From: Dyella halodurans
GTDB taxonomy: Bacteria; Pseudomonadota; Gammaproteobacteria; Xanthomonadales; Rhodanobacteraceae
Length of the DNA stretch: 64,000 bases
NCBI RefSeq assembly: GCF_026283925.1
Contig: NZ_JAPDPF010000008.1
Coordinates: 186,001 to 250,000 of the forward strand
Direction of reading: 5' to 3'
The translations under genes and the position numbers were made by a program. Below are positions 37,280 to 46,197 of this stretch, piece after piece. The stretch's first letter is position 1; each line of letters starts with the position of its first letter. The notes beneath the pieces were generated by a model, which worked only from the letters and a program-made list of their open reading frames with translations, had not been told where the DNA came from and did no database searches.

Positions 37280-38161
37280 ATGGGTCATCAGCAAGACGCT
37301 TATTTCGTACCGGCCAAGAGTTATTGGCCGATCGTGGCCGCGGTCGTCATGTTCGTCACCGTGTTCGGTGCCGCGCACTGGCTGAACGCACCTCCGGGTG
37401 AGGCCGGCTTCGGCAAGACCATGCTGACGATCGGCTTCGTCGGCATCCTGCTGATGTTCTTCGGCTGGTTCCGCTCGGTGATCCGCGAATCCCTGGCCGG
37501 CAACTACAACAGCCAGGTGGACCGCTCGTTCCGCATGGGCATGATGTGGTTCATCTTCTCCGAAGTAATGTTCTTCGGCGCCTTCTTCGGTGCGCTGTTC
37601 TATGCCCGCATGTTCGCGGTGCCGTGGCTGGGCGGTGAAGGCCACGGCGTGCTGACCCACCAGTTCCTGTGGAACGACTACACCGCGGCCTGGGGCACCA
37701 ACACCGGCCCGGGCCATGTCGGCGGTGACTTCCAGACGGTGGCTCCGTGGGGCCTGCCGCTGCTCAACACGCTGATCCTGCTCAGCTCCAGCGTCACGGT
37801 GACGATTGCGCACCACGCGCTGAAGGTCGGCCATCGCGGCAAGATCCTGCTGTTCCTCGGCCTTACCGTGCTGCTGGGCGCCACCTTCCTGTACTTCCAG
37901 GCGCACGAGTACATGGAGGCCTACCGCGAGCTCAACCTGACCCTGCACAGCGGCGTCTACGGCTCGACCTTCTTCATGCTCACCGGCTTCCACGGCATGC
38001 ACGTGACGCTGGGTACGATCATGCTGGCGATCATCTGGCTGCGCGTGGCCCGAGGCCATTTCAGCAAGGATCACCACTTCGGCTTCGAGGCGGTGGCCTG
38101 GTACTGGCACTTCGTCGACGTGGTGTGGCTGGGCCTGTTCATGTTCGTCTACATCCTCTGA
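37280..38161 (+). CDS. coxC: Cytochrome c oxidase subunit III
   Basis: A 293-residue subunit III with seven membrane helices. Characteristic segments are MMWFIFSEVMFFGAFFGALF, ITIAHHALKVGHRGK-like sequence (VTIAHHALKVGHRG), the YLYFQAHEYMEA region (FLYFQAHEYMEAY) and GVYGSTFFMLTGFHGMHV. FEAVAWYWHFVDVVWLGLFM at the C-terminus is the family end. The Glu in FSEVMFFG and the HFVDVVW motif are conserved. It is followed by a strong terminator, so the transcript from DUF2244 probably ends here. The 113 bases before it contain no gene. Confidence 0.97.
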   Translation: MGHQQDAYFVPAKSYWPIVAAVVMFVTVFGAAHWLNAPPGEAGFGKTMLTIGFVGILLMFFGWFRSVIRESLAGNYNSQVDRSFRMGMMWFIFSEVMFFGAFFGALFYARMFAVPWLGGEGHGVLTHQFLWNDYTAAWGTNTGPGHVGGDFQTVAPWGLPLLNTLILLSSSVTVTIAHHALKVGHRGKILLFLGLTVLLGATFLYFQAHEYMEAYRELNLTLHSGVYGSTFFMLTGFHGMHVTLGTIMLAIIWLRVARGHFSKDHHFGFEAVAWYWHFVDVVWLGLFMFVYIL

Positions 38162-38180
38162 GGCGCCTCGGCGTCACAGC

Positions 38181-38209
38181 AAAAAGCCCGCCGGAAGGCG
38201 GGCTTTTTT
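38181..38209 (+). terminator. Intrinsic terminator after coxC
   Basis: AAGCCCGCC (38184-38192), a GGAA loop and GGCGGGCTT, with an A-run before and a T-run after (38204-38209), form a strong rho-independent terminator 20 bases after the coxC stop. Confidence 0.93.
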
Positions 38210-38240
38210 GTGGGAAACCATGGCCCACGGGGCCCCTTCT

Positions 38241-38385
38241 GTAGGAGCACACCCTGTGCGCGACAAAGCGGCAGGACTGCCGCTTTGCACAGCGCAAGCT
38301 GCCCGAAGGGCGAGGGCCAAGGATGGCCCGAGTGAAAAGCCAACGGAGCGGTGACGCCGCGATCGCGCACAGGGTGCGCTCCTAC
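38241..38385. repeat. Short palindromic repeat (GTAGGAGC family), copy B
   Basis: Outer arms 38241-38263 and 38363-38385 are reverse complements of each other except one base, and match the arms of copy A at 19213-19285. The centre is longer (about 99 bases) and contains a small inverted repeat AAGCGGCAG/CTGCCGCTT near 38266-38285. It follows a terminator, as copy A does. It occupies most of the 314-base gap between coxC and the DUF2909 gene. Confidence 0.8.
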
Positions 38386-38400
38386 AAAAAAGAGAAAAGC

Positions 38401-38424
38401 AAAGGCCCGCCAGGGCGGGCCTTT
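38401..38424. terminator. Intrinsic terminator for the DUF2909 gene, bidirectional
   Basis: AAAGGCCCGCC (38401-38411), a two-base loop and GGCGGGCCTTT (38414-38424) form an 11-bp stem. On the minus strand it follows the DUF2909 stop by about 50 bases and is followed by T-rich DNA; on the plus strand it is also followed by a short T-run. Confidence 0.85.
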
Positions 38425-38475
38425 CTTCCAACAGGGTGTCGCACGCGAAGCGCTGGCGGCAGCGGGGCGCTACAA

Positions 38476-38691
38476 TTACTGACCCACGCCGTGCGGGTGT
38501 ATCCAGCCCATCCAGATGCCGAACACGACCATCAGGATGAGCAGCACCGACAAGCCGATGCGGCGGGTCAACGCCCACACCGTGCGCTTGCTGCCGTCCT
38601 TGTCGGTCATCATGAAGAACAGGGCCTGACCGAGATTGAACAGCACCACCAACAGCAGGATCACCAGCGCATATTTGTAGATGGTTTCCAC
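38476..38691 (-). CDS. DUF2909 family twin-helix membrane protein
   Basis: A 71-residue protein with two transmembrane helices (YALVILLLVVLFNLGQALFF and IGLSVLLILMVVFGIWMGW) joined by a short charged loop (MTDKDGSKRT). This matches the DUF2909 / twin transmembrane protein family that is found opposite or beside cytochrome oxidase genes in gammaproteobacteria. The start codon is GTG at 38691, without a clear ribosome site. It is the only minus-strand gene in the oxidase cluster. The function is unknown; oxidase assembly is inferred from location. Confidence 0.8.
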   Translation of the reverse strand: METIYKYALVILLLVVLFNLGQALFFMMTDKDGSKRTVWALTRRIGLSVLLILMVVFGIWMGWIHPHGVGQ

Positions 38692-38735
38692 GTGATAGGT
38701 CCGAACGCCTTAGACATCCGCAGTATAGCGGCCGC

Positions 38736-39491
38736 ATGCGGTGCCTCCGCGTGAAGTGGTTGCGCCGCCCATCCTGGTTCGCGCTGCTGCTCACGGCGGC
38801 CGGCGCCTTGTTGTTCATACGCTTAGGCGTGTGGCAGCTGCATCGTGCGGACGAAAAGGACGAGCTTCTGCGACGGTATGCCGCGGCGGATGCGGCGCCG
38901 CTGCGCGACTTTGCCGCCGTGGCCCTGACGCCGCCGGCGAACGCCTTTGCGCGAGTCCATGTGCAGGGCGAGTACCTCGCCGATCGCGCCTACCTGCTCG
39001 ACAACCCGAAGCACGACCAGCGCGGGGGGGTGGAAGTCTATGCGCCTTTCCGTCCGCGTGATGGCGAACGCGTGCTGCTGGTCGACCTGGGCTTCCTCCC
39101 TGGCAACGGTACCGACCAGGCGCCGCAGTTGCCGGCGCTGCCGGTGGGCGAGCAAACCCTGCAGGGCCTGTACCTGCCGCCGCCGGGCGTCGGCTTCGAG
39201 ATGGGCGGTGATGCGCTGGCGCGCCAGGCGCACTGGCCCAAGACCACGATCTACCTCAACCTGTCCCAGGTCGCGACCGATTTGGGCGCCCAGCTATACC
39301 CGCAGGTGCTGGCGCTGGATGCGGATCCGGCCGCGATCTTTGTGCGCGAGCACCTGCTCGATTTCTCCTCGATGCCGCCAGCCCGGCATCGTGCCTATGC
39401 CTTCCAATGGTTCACCTTTGCCGTGGCGGCGGTGGTGATCCTGCTGGTGCTGCACCGCCGCCGCCCCACGAAACCGTCGGACAAGTCATGA
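38736..39491 (+). CDS. SURF1 family cytochrome oxidase assembly protein
   Basis: A 251-residue SURF1-type factor, which helps insert heme a into subunit I. There are two membrane helices, near residues 15-30 (WFALLLTAAGALLFIRLGVW) and at the C-terminus (AFQWFTFAVAAVVILLVL), with a periplasmic domain between them. The family marks are LGVWQLHRADEK at the N-terminus, VQGEYLADRAYLLDNPKHDQRGG-like sequence and the HRAYAFQWFTFA end. It overlaps the next gene by ATGA at 39488-39491 and starts the second oxidase unit (SURF1, SCO-like, COX15, cyoE). It shares a 44-base divergent promoter region with the DUF2909 gene. Confidence 0.92.
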   Translation: MRCLRVKWLRRPSWFALLLTAAGALLFIRLGVWQLHRADEKDELLRRYAAADAAPLRDFAAVALTPPANAFARVHVQGEYLADRAYLLDNPKHDQRGGVEVYAPFRPRDGERVLLVDLGFLPGNGTDQAPQLPALPVGEQTLQGLYLPPPGVGFEMGGDALARQAHWPKTTIYLNLSQVATDLGAQLYPQVLALDADPAAIFVREHLLDFSSMPPARHRAYAFQWFTFAVAAVVILLVLHRRRPTKPSDKS

Positions 39492-40054
39492 ACAAGCCTG
39501 ATCCCGCCCTGCGCGCGAGTCGACTGAAACTGCTGTTGATCATGCTGGTGTTCGCCGCGCCCATGGTGGCGGCCGGCGTGCTCACCGTGATCGGCTGGCA
39601 GCCCAACGGCAAGGCCAATGGCCTGCCGATCGAACCGCAGCGCAACTTCGCCAGCGAGCAGTTGCAGGTGACCATGGCCAATGGCCAGCCCTGGGCATGG
39701 CGCGCGGACGAACCGCAGCTGACCCTGGTTGCCCTGGCCGGACCCGACTGCGCCGCCCAGTGTCTGGACGTGCTGACCAAGATGGCTGCCGCGCGCATCA
39801 CGCTCAACCAGAACGCGCCGCGCCTGCGCCTGCTCTACGTGGGCAAACCCCCGGCCGATGCGGCCAGTAACGGCATGAGCAGCTACTGGCAGCTGGGCCA
39901 GGACAGCAAGGACCAGTTGGCACCGTTCCGTCCCAGCACGCCCGACAGCGTGGCGGCGTTGCTGGTGGAGTCCGACGGCACCGCCTTGTCGCTCTATCCC
40001 GCCGGCTTCGATCCCACCGGCTTGCGCAAGGACCTGCAGAAGGTTATCCGCTGA
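39488..40054 (+). CDS. SCO-like membrane-anchored thioredoxin-fold protein
   Basis: A 188-residue protein with an N-terminal anchor helix (LLLIMLVFAAPMVAAGVLTV) and a periplasmic domain. C88-A-A-Q-C92 is a CxxxC motif, the copper-binding pair of SCO1/SenC proteins, following a LTLVALAGPDC strand as in thioredoxin folds. The later SCO His is not obvious: the C-terminal half (SSYWQLGQDSKDQLAPFR, VESDGTALSLYPAGFDPTG) is shorter and diverged. The gene overlaps SURF1 by ATGA and COX15 by one base (TGATG), so the three are coupled. A role in CuA or CuB assembly is likely from motif and context. Relatives are usually annotated hypothetical. Confidence 0.75.
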   Translation: MNKPDPALRASRLKLLLIMLVFAAPMVAAGVLTVIGWQPNGKANGLPIEPQRNFASEQLQVTMANGQPWAWRADEPQLTLVALAGPDCAAQCLDVLTKMAAARITLNQNAPRLRLLYVGKPPADAASNGMSSYWQLGQDSKDQLAPFRPSTPDSVAALLVESDGTALSLYPAGFDPTGLRKDLQKVIR

Positions 40055-41220
40055 TGGCTTCCCGTTCCTTGAGAATCCTGCGCGGCCTGGCCCTGCTCGC
40101 TGCCGTGTTCGCGTTTGGCGTGGTGATGTTTGGTGCGTTCGTGCGCTTGTCCAATGCCGGTCTGTCGTGTCCGGACTGGCCGACCTGCTATGGCAAGGCG
40201 AGCTGGCCGGAACACGCGCATGAGATCGTGCAGGCCAATGCGGCGTTCCCGGATCGCCCGTTCGAAACGAACAAGGCCTGGCGCGAGCAGGTGCATCGCT
40301 TCCTCGCCGGCACGCTGGGAACCCTGGTATTCGCCCTGGCCCTGATCGCCAGCTGGCGCCGCGCGTGGACGCGCTATGCGGTGATCGTGGGCGCCATCTT
40401 CGCTGCGGCCGGCGTGACGCTGTACATGCGAAACGAACACCACTGGTCCTTGGTGTTGTCGTGTTTCGCCATCGGCTTGCCGCTGCTCGCAGCGATCGGG
40501 CTGAAGCGGCCCGGGGCCTGGCGCATCAGCGTGCTGGCGCTCGCCGTGGTCATCTTCCAGGCCATGCTCGGGATGTGGACGGTGACCTTGCTGCTCAAGC
40601 CGATCGTGGTGATGGGTCACCTGATGGGCGGCATTACCACCTTCGCGCTGCTCGCTTATGCGGCGCTTCGTTTCGGCGGTGTAGGCGTCAACGACGAGCG
40701 CTATACGGGCGTGCGCAAGGCGGTCGTGCTGGGCATCGTGCTGCTGTTGGCGCAGATCGCCTTGGGTGGCTGGACCTCCTCGAACTACGCGGCGCTGGCC
40801 TGCGGCACCGATTTCCCCAAGTGTCTCGGCCAGTGGGCACCGCCCACCGATTTCCGCGAAGGCTTCGTGTTGTGGCGCGGCATCGGCGTGAACTACGAAG
40901 GCGGCGTGCTCGACATGGCGGCGCGCAGCGCGATCCAGATCGCGCATCGCATCGGCGCCCTGGTGGTGTTCTGCTATCTCGCGTGGCTGTCGCATCGCGT
41001 GTCGCGCCGCGGTCTGCGCGGGCAGGGCCTGGCGATTGCCGTGGTCCTGGTCACCCAGGTCCTGCTCGGCATCAGCAACGTGCATTTTGGCCTGCCGCTG
41101 CCGGTGGCCACGTTGCACAATGGCGTCGCGGCGCTGTTGCTGTTCACCTTGCTGGCCACGCTGGCGCGCACGCAGCGTCGGCATGACGACACTTTGCATT
41201 TTTCCTTTGGACACCACTGA
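40054..41220 (+). CDS. Heme A synthase (COX15/CtaA)
   Basis: A 388-residue membrane enzyme that oxidises the C8 methyl of heme O to give heme A. About eight helices are visible. The first loop [22 protein letters not shown] is the COX15 type-specific segment with a Cys pair. The His heme ligands are in [20 protein letters not shown], the [18 protein letters not shown] helix and [20 protein letters not shown]. It shares one base with the SCO-like gene and lies two bases before cyoE, in the order heme A synthase then heme O synthase common in this group. Confidence 0.94.
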   Translation: MASRSLRILRGLALLAAVFAFGVVMFGAFVRLSNAGLSCPDWPTCYGKASWPEHAHEIVQANAAFPDRPFETNKAWREQVHRFLAGTLGTLVFALALIASWRRAWTRYAVIVGAIFAAAGVTLYMRNEHHWSLVLSCFAIGLPLLAAIGLKRPGAWRISVLALAVVIFQAMLGMWTVTLLLKPIVVMGHLMGGITTFALLAYAALRFGGVGVNDERYTGVRKAVVLGIVLLLAQIALGGWTSSNYAALACGTDFPKCLGQWAPPTDFREGFVLWRGIGVNYEGGVLDMAARSAIQIAHRIGALVVFCYLAWLSHRVSRRGLRGQGLAIAVVLVTQVLLGISNVHFGLPLPVATLHNGVAALLLFTLLATLARTQRRHDDTLHFSFGHH

Positions 41221-41222
41221 CG

Positions 41223-42128
41223 ATGAGCAGCCGTTTCCACGAGTATCTGGAACTCACCAAGCCGCGCGTCGTCGCACTGCTGGTGTTCTGCGCTGTCATC
41301 GGCATGTTCCTGGCCGTGCCCGGCATTCCGCCGTGGCGCGCCCTGGTGTTCGGCACCCTGGGTATCTGGATGGCGTCCGGCTCGGCCGCCGCGTTCAATC
41401 ACCTGATTGATCAGCGCATCGACAAGCTGATGGCGCGCACGGCGCATCGTCCTTTGGCCACCGGCCATCTCACGCCGCGCCAGGTGCTGGCCTTTGCGCT
41501 GACGCTCGGCGTGGTGTCCATGTTGATCCTGGTGTTCCTGGTCAATCCGCTTACCGCGCTGCTGACGTTCGGTGGTTTGATCGGCTACGCCGTCATCTAC
41601 ACCGCGTATCTCAAGCGCGCCACGCCGCAGAACATCGTGATCGGTGGCCTCGCCGGCGCGATTCCGCCGGTGCTTGGCTGGACCGCGGTGACCGGAGCGC
41701 TGCATCCGTTCGCCTTGCAGCTGTGCCTGATCATCTTCGTGTGGACGCCGCCGCATTTCTGGGCGCTGGCGATCTTCCGTCGCGACGATTACTCGCGCGC
41801 CCAGGTGCCGATGCTGCCGGTCACGCATGGCGTGGTGTTCACCCGCTGGCACGTGCTGTTCTACACGATCCTGCTGGTGCTGGTGACCTTGCTGCCGGCG
41901 CTGACGGGTTACAGCGGCATGGTCTATCTGGGCGGCGCGGTGGTGCTCGGCGCAGGCTTTCTGTATTACGCCGTGCGCCTGTTGAATCCGCCGGACGAGT
42001 TTTTCGCGATGAAGGTGTTCAACTATTCCATCGTGTACCTGATGGCGCTGTTTGCTTTCCTGCTGGTGGACCATTGGGTGATGGAGCCCTTGCTGCAGCA
42101 GGGGATGGTGTTGCAGAAGGCGGCTTAG
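41223..42128 (+). CDS. cyoE: Protoheme IX farnesyltransferase (heme O synthase)
   Basis: A 301-residue UbiA-superfamily prenyltransferase (CyoE/CtaB) that adds a farnesyl group to heme B. The Asp-rich motif is [20 protein letters not shown], and the second motif is [20 protein letters not shown] with the YSRA/PMLPV end. Nine helices are expected. It begins two bases after the COX15 stop and is the last gene of the unit. It supplies heme O to heme A synthase. The gene is followed after 35 bases by copy 2 of the 407-bp element. Confidence 0.95.
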   Translation: MSSRFHEYLELTKPRVVALLVFCAVIGMFLAVPGIPPWRALVFGTLGIWMASGSAAAFNHLIDQRIDKLMARTAHRPLATGHLTPRQVLAFALTLGVVSMLILVFLVNPLTALLTFGGLIGYAVIYTAYLKRATPQNIVIGGLAGAIPPVLGWTAVTGALHPFALQLCLIIFVWTPPHFWALAIFRRDDYSRAQVPMLPVTHGVVFTRWHVLFYTILLVLVTLLPALTGYSGMVYLGGAVVLGAGFLYYAVRLLNPPDEFFAMKVFNYSIVYLMALFAFLLVDHWVMEPLLQQGMVLQKAA

Positions 42129-42163
42129 CCCACTGGCGGTCGCTGACTGCCGGCGCGCTGTGG

Positions 42164-42570
42164 CTCCTTCTCCCCCTTGGGGAGAACGCTGGGATGAGGG
42201 GCGGGTGCTTGCGATAGCGCTAAAACCAAGCGATATCGCCAGCTTGCCGCTTACGCAGCGGGCGTTCCGAACCGCTGCCGCGGTCCGGGTCACTTTTCTT
42301 TTGCTGGCCCAAAAGAAAAGTAACCCAAAGAAAATGGCCTGAAGAGCTCATAGCATTACGCTGGATGCGAGCCTGACGGGTGTGGCCAGCCGGAAAGGTG
42401 GCGGCCCACGGCCGCCACACAGCGGCTACACCGCAACGCGCCGAGGCGGAGAGGGCTTAAAGCGTTGGTTTGCTGTCTTGTCGCATCTGAGCTCGCGACA
42501 TGGCTCGGTTGTAGCGCTGCCGCGAGCACCCACCCATCATCCCAGCCTTCTCCCCGGAGGGGAGAAGGAG
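42164..42570. repeat. 407-bp noncoding element with inverted ends, copy 2
   Basis: The same length and order as 6221-6627. Inverted ends (42164-42230 and 42504-42570) carry the same CTCCTTCTCC hairpins. The central perfect hairpin ACTTTTCTTTT/AAAAGAAAAGT is at 42292-42321, and identical blocks include GATGCGAGCCTGACGGG and GGCGGAGAGGGCTTAA. Differences are scattered substitutions, concentrated near 42225-42285 and 42465-42500. It lies between cyoE and the mgtA leader in the same relative orientation as copy 1. Confidence 0.85.
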
Positions 42571-42679
42571 TAGAGGCGCCAAACCGGCGAAATCTCCCAT
42601 CAACGCAGCCCCACCGTGTGCACCATGCACACCCGCTTCACGCGCAGCAACTTTCGTTCCCAAACGCGCTGTCATCGGG

Positions 42680-42708
42680 TTGACACTTGCGCACCGCAGC
42701 AAGACAAT
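42680..42708 (+). promoter_or_regulatory. Candidate sigma-70 promoter for the mgtA leader
   Basis: A perfect -35 TTGACA (42680-42685), a 17-base spacer and GACAAT (42703-42708, four of six) lie 648 bases before the mgtA start. If used, the transcript has a long leader with a small ORF. The region 42571-42940 otherwise contains no gene, but has a CTAG palindrome at 42873-42888. Confidence 0.4.
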
Positions 42709-42940
42709 ACGCGAGCCCCCCGGCGCCATGGCGCCCTGTGGGCCTCTGTCCTACCAAACAAAGGCATATGGACGTTTACCCTAGTCGCAACGTCGACATC
42801 CGCGAGCATCGGGTGCCGGCATTGCAAAACAAGTTGATTGCCTGCGGCGACCGCCTGCGGTCGGCTGGCGCTTTCCTAGACTAGGGAAGTCCGGCCCACC
42901 TCTGATGGCGCCGTCGGCGCCGTTACGAGGAGATGGGCCC

Positions 42941-43186
42941 ATGAAGCTCCTTCGCGATTTCTTTCGTCTGCGCACCGCGGGACGCCAGTTGCTGGCCGGC
43001 CGTGGGGCAGAATCCCGCCGTTCCTGGACGATCACCGTCCCTGCGCCGCTGCATGAGGCAGCGGCTCCGGTCGTCATCGACATGCGTTGGAAAGCCGACG
43101 CTTCCCGCGGTCGCCCCGTCGCCCGTTGGCAAGAACATGTGCCGCCGCAAGCGCACCGTCATCTACAGCTGGTATCCAGTCACTGA
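42941..43186 (+). CDS. Small hypothetical protein upstream of mgtA
   Basis: An 81-codon frame (MKLLRDFFRLRTAGRQLLAG, then ESRRSWTITVPAPLHEAAAP and MRWKADASRGRPVARWQEHV) with a good ribosome site (GAGGAG about nine bases before ATG). The N-terminus is an amphipathic basic helix, and no signal, membrane segment or family is recognised. It lies 169 bases before mgtA on the same strand and may be a leader peptide gene or a small protein linked to magnesium transport. It could still be a chance frame, but the ribosome site and position favour expression. Confidence 0.5.
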   Translation: MKLLRDFFRLRTAGRQLLAGRGAESRRSWTITVPAPLHEAAAPVVIDMRWKADASRGRPVARWQEHVPPQAHRHLQLVSSH

Positions 43187-43355
43187 TGAAGCCGTCGTCG
43201 GCTCGCATCGATGTCCTGCGCAAGGGCTGGCCTCCGCCAGTCCCGTGGTCTCGATGGCGACGAAGGTCGTAGCGCAGGCATTGGCGTCACGCGCGGGGTA
43301 ACCCCGCCGGCTCGCTGGTCCGCATCACATGTCACCGATTTCACGGAAGCGAGTC

Positions 43356-46022
43356 ATGTTCAAGCACTCCACCCAGACCGTCACCGGCAAGCCGGCGGGC
43401 AAGAGCGCCGCCGCGCCGGTGCGCGTGGCCGTCGCGCAGGAAGCGTTCCGCCATAACGAGGCCCTGTACGCAGCGCTGGATACCAGCGCTGCCGGTCTCA
43501 ACGAGGAACAGATCGGCGAGCGCCTGGATCGGGACGGCCTCAACGAGGTTTCGCACGAGAAGCCCCCGCATTGGTCGGTGCAGCTGCTGCGTGCGTTCAA
43601 GAACCCGTTCATCATCGTGCTGCTGGTGCTGGCGGCGGTTCAGCTGTTTACCGATGCCAGCGACCTGACCGGGCCGATCATCATCGCCGTGATGGTGGGC
43701 ATCAGCGTGCTGCTGAGCTTCACCCAGGAATACCGATCGTCCAGGGCCGCCGAGAACCTCAAGGCGATGGTGCGCAACACCGCCACGGTGACGCGCCGCG
43801 CCTCGGACGGGCATAGCGAGCGCATCGAAGTGCCGGTGGGCGAGCTGGTCGCGGGCGATATCGTGCATCTGGCGGCAGGCGACATGGTGCCTGCCGACCT
43901 GCGCCTGGTTTCGGCCAAGGATCTGTTTATCAGCCAGGCCATCCTGACCGGCGAATCCCTGCCGGTGGAAAAGTCGGCGCCGGCGCATGCGCAGGCGTCC
44001 GACGAACTGCATGCCGGCGCGGCCGACAATCCGCTGGATCTGCCAACCGTGTGCTACATGGGCACCAACGTGGTCAGCGGTACCGCCACGGCGGTGGTGG
44101 TGGCGACCGGTTCGCGCACCTACCTGGGCTCGATCGCGCGCACCATCGTCGGCCAGCGCGTGCAGACCAGTTTCGATCGCGGCGTGAACAGCGTCAGCTG
44201 GCTGCTGATCCGCTTCATGGCGGTGATGGTGCCGATCGTTTTCCTGATCAACGGTCTGGACAAGCACGACTGGCTGCAGGCGTTTACGTTTGCGCTGTCG
44301 GTGGCGGTGGGCCTGACCCCGGAAATGCTGCCGCTGATCGTCACCGCGAACCTGGCCAAGGGCGCGCTGGCGATGTCCAAGCGCAAGGTGGTGGTGAAGC
44401 GCCTCAACGCGATCCAGAACTTCGGCGCCATGGACGTGCTGTGCACGGACAAGACCGGCACGCTGACGCTGGACAAGATCGTGCTGGAGCGCCACCTGGA
44501 CCTGTACGGCGAGGAGTCCGACGAGGCGCTGGAATACGGCTATCTCAACAGCCGTTTCCAGACCGGCCTGAAGAACCTGATGGACAAGGCGGTGCTGTCC
44601 CATCGGGATCTTGAAGAAACCGCCACGCATTACCGCATCGTCGACGAGATCCCGTTCGACTTCCAGCGTCGCCGCATGTCGGTGGTGCTGGGCAATGGCG
44701 ACGGCAACGAGTTGCTGGTGTGCAAGGGCGCCGTCGAGGAGATGCTGTCGATCTGTGCCTACGCCAAGGCCGGCGACGAGATCCTGCCGATGAGCGACGA
44801 GCAGCGCGCCGACATCAAGGCGATGACGCGCGGACTCAACGAGGACGGCCTGCGCGTGCTGGTGGTGGCGATCAAGCGCCAGCCGCCGGCAGGCCGCGCT
44901 TATGGCGTGGCCGACGAGAGCAACCTCATCGCAATCGGTTGCCTGGCCTTCCTCGATCCGCCGAAGGACACGGCAGCCACCGCCATCGCGGCGCTGCATC
45001 ACCACGGCGTCGAAGTGAAGGTGATCACCGGCGACAACGAGGCGGTGACGCGCAAGATCTGCCGCGAAGTGGGCCTGGATGTGGAGCATTCCGCCCAGGG
45101 CAAGCACATCGAGCCGCTCGACGACGAGGCGCTGGACGAATTGGTCAAGCGCACCACGGTGTTCGCCAAGATGTCGCCGCTGCAGAAGGCGCGCGTGGTG
45201 AAGTCGCTGCAGCGCCAGGGCCATACCGTGGGCTTCCTCGGCGATGGCATCAACGATGCGCCGGCACTGCGCGAGGCAGACGTGGGCATCTCGGTGGATA
45301 CCGCCACCGACATCGCCAAGGAGTCGGCCGACATCATCCTGTTGGAAAAGAACTTGATGGTGCTGGAAGAGGGGGTGATCGAGGGTCGCATCACCTTCGG
45401 CAACATCATCAAGTACATCAAGATGACCGCCAGCTCCAATTTCGGCAACATGTTCTCGGTACTGATCGCCAGCGCGTTCCTGCCGTTCCTGCCGATGCTG
45501 CCGCTGCAGATCCTGGTGCTGAACCTGCTGTACGACATCTCGCAGCTGTCGATTCCGTTCGATCGCATGGACGACGAATACCTGCGCAAGCCGCGCAAGT
45601 GGGACGCCAGCGACATCGGCCGTTTCATGGTGTGGATCGGCCCGGTCAGCTCGATCTTCGACGTCACCACCTTCCTGCTGCTGTGGTACGTGTTCGGCGC
45701 GAATTCGACGGAACACCAGGCGTTCTTCCAGTCCGGCTGGTTCATCGAGAGCCTGCTGACGCAGACGCTGATCGTGCACATGATCCGTACCCGCCGGATT
45801 CCGTTCCTGCAGAGCGTGGCGGCGGCGCCGGTGCTGGCCTTGACCACCGCGATCATCATCATCGGCATGCTGGTGCCCTATACCAGCCTGGGCGCGAAGA
45901 TCGGCATGGTGGCCTTGCCCGGCGTGTACTTCGGCTGGCTGGTGCTGACCGTGTTGACTTACTGCGTGCTGACGCAGTTGATGAAGCTGGTCTATATCCG
46001 CCGCTACGGACGCTGGTTGTGA
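43356..46022 (+). CDS. mgtA: Magnesium-translocating P-type ATPase
   Basis: An 888-residue P3B-type ATPase that imports Mg2+ driven by ATP. The phosphorylated aspartate is D365 in VLCTDKTGTLTLDK. TGES is in AILTGESLPVEK, the transmembrane proline motif is GLTPEMLPLIV, and the hinge is GDGINDAPALREADVGISVD. The N-terminal cytoplasmic part and about ten helices fit MgtA/MgtB length. ATG 43356 is preceded by GGAAGCGAG. An ATG at 43329 has no ribosome site. Expression of relatives is controlled by Mg2+ through a long leader; the 600-base upstream region here allows that but no riboswitch is identified. Confidence 0.95.
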   Translation: MFKHSTQTVTGKPAGKSAAAPVRVAVAQEAFRHNEALYAALDTSAAGLNEEQIGERLDRDGLNEVSHEKPPHWSVQLLRAFKNPFIIVLLVLAAVQLFTDASDLTGPIIIAVMVGISVLLSFTQEYRSSRAAENLKAMVRNTATVTRRASDGHSERIEVPVGELVAGDIVHLAAGDMVPADLRLVSAKDLFISQAILTGESLPVEKSAPAHAQASDELHAGAADNPLDLPTVCYMGTNVVSGTATAVVVATGSRTYLGSIARTIVGQRVQTSFDRGVNSVSWLLIRFMAVMVPIVFLINGLDKHDWLQAFTFALSVAVGLTPEMLPLIVTANLAKGALAMSKRKVVVKRLNAIQNFGAMDVLCTDKTGTLTLDKIVLERHLDLYGEESDEALEYGYLNSRFQTGLKNLMDKAVLSHRDLEETATHYRIVDEIPFDFQRRRMSVVLGNGDGNELLVCKGAVEEMLSICAYAKAGDEILPMSDEQRADIKAMTRGLNEDGLRVLVVAIKRQPPAGRAYGVADESNLIAIGCLAFLDPPKDTAATAIAALHHHGVEVKVITGDNEAVTRKICREVGLDVEHSAQGKHIEPLDDEALDELVKRTTVFAKMSPLQKARVVKSLQRQGHTVGFLGDGINDAPALREADVGISVDTATDIAKESADIILLEKNLMVLEEGVIEGRITFGNIIKYIKMTASSNFGNMFSVLIASAFLPFLPMLPLQILVLNLLYDISQLSIPFDRMDDEYLRKPRKWDASDIGRFMVWIGPVSSIFDVTTFLLLWYVFGANSTEHQAFFQSGWFIESLLTQTLIVHMIRTRRIPFLQSVAAAPVLALTTAIIIIGMLVPYTSLGAKIGMVALPGVYFGWLVLTVLTYCVLTQLMKLVYIRRYGRWL

Positions 46023-46197
46023 CGTTGCCGCTTTTGCAGAGGGCGAAAGCGTAAGGCAAGCGTTTCATGGCTTGCTGCGTTGCTTTGCCGCACACGACGA
46101 GGGCACCTGCATCGGTGCCCGTGAATGATCACCTCTTCTCCCGTCGAGGGAGGGGCGAGCGCGACGCGCGTTCGATTTGCATCAGGGAGGCCACGCC

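Noticed and set aside
43341-45779. 812-codon minus-strand open frame
   Set aside because: Antisense of mgtA; His/Arg/Gln-rich low-complexity sequence typical of reverse frames in GC-rich genes.
46101-46120. GGGCACC/GGTGCCC hairpin as mgtA terminator
   Set aside because: Seven base pairs without a T-run; too weak to call.
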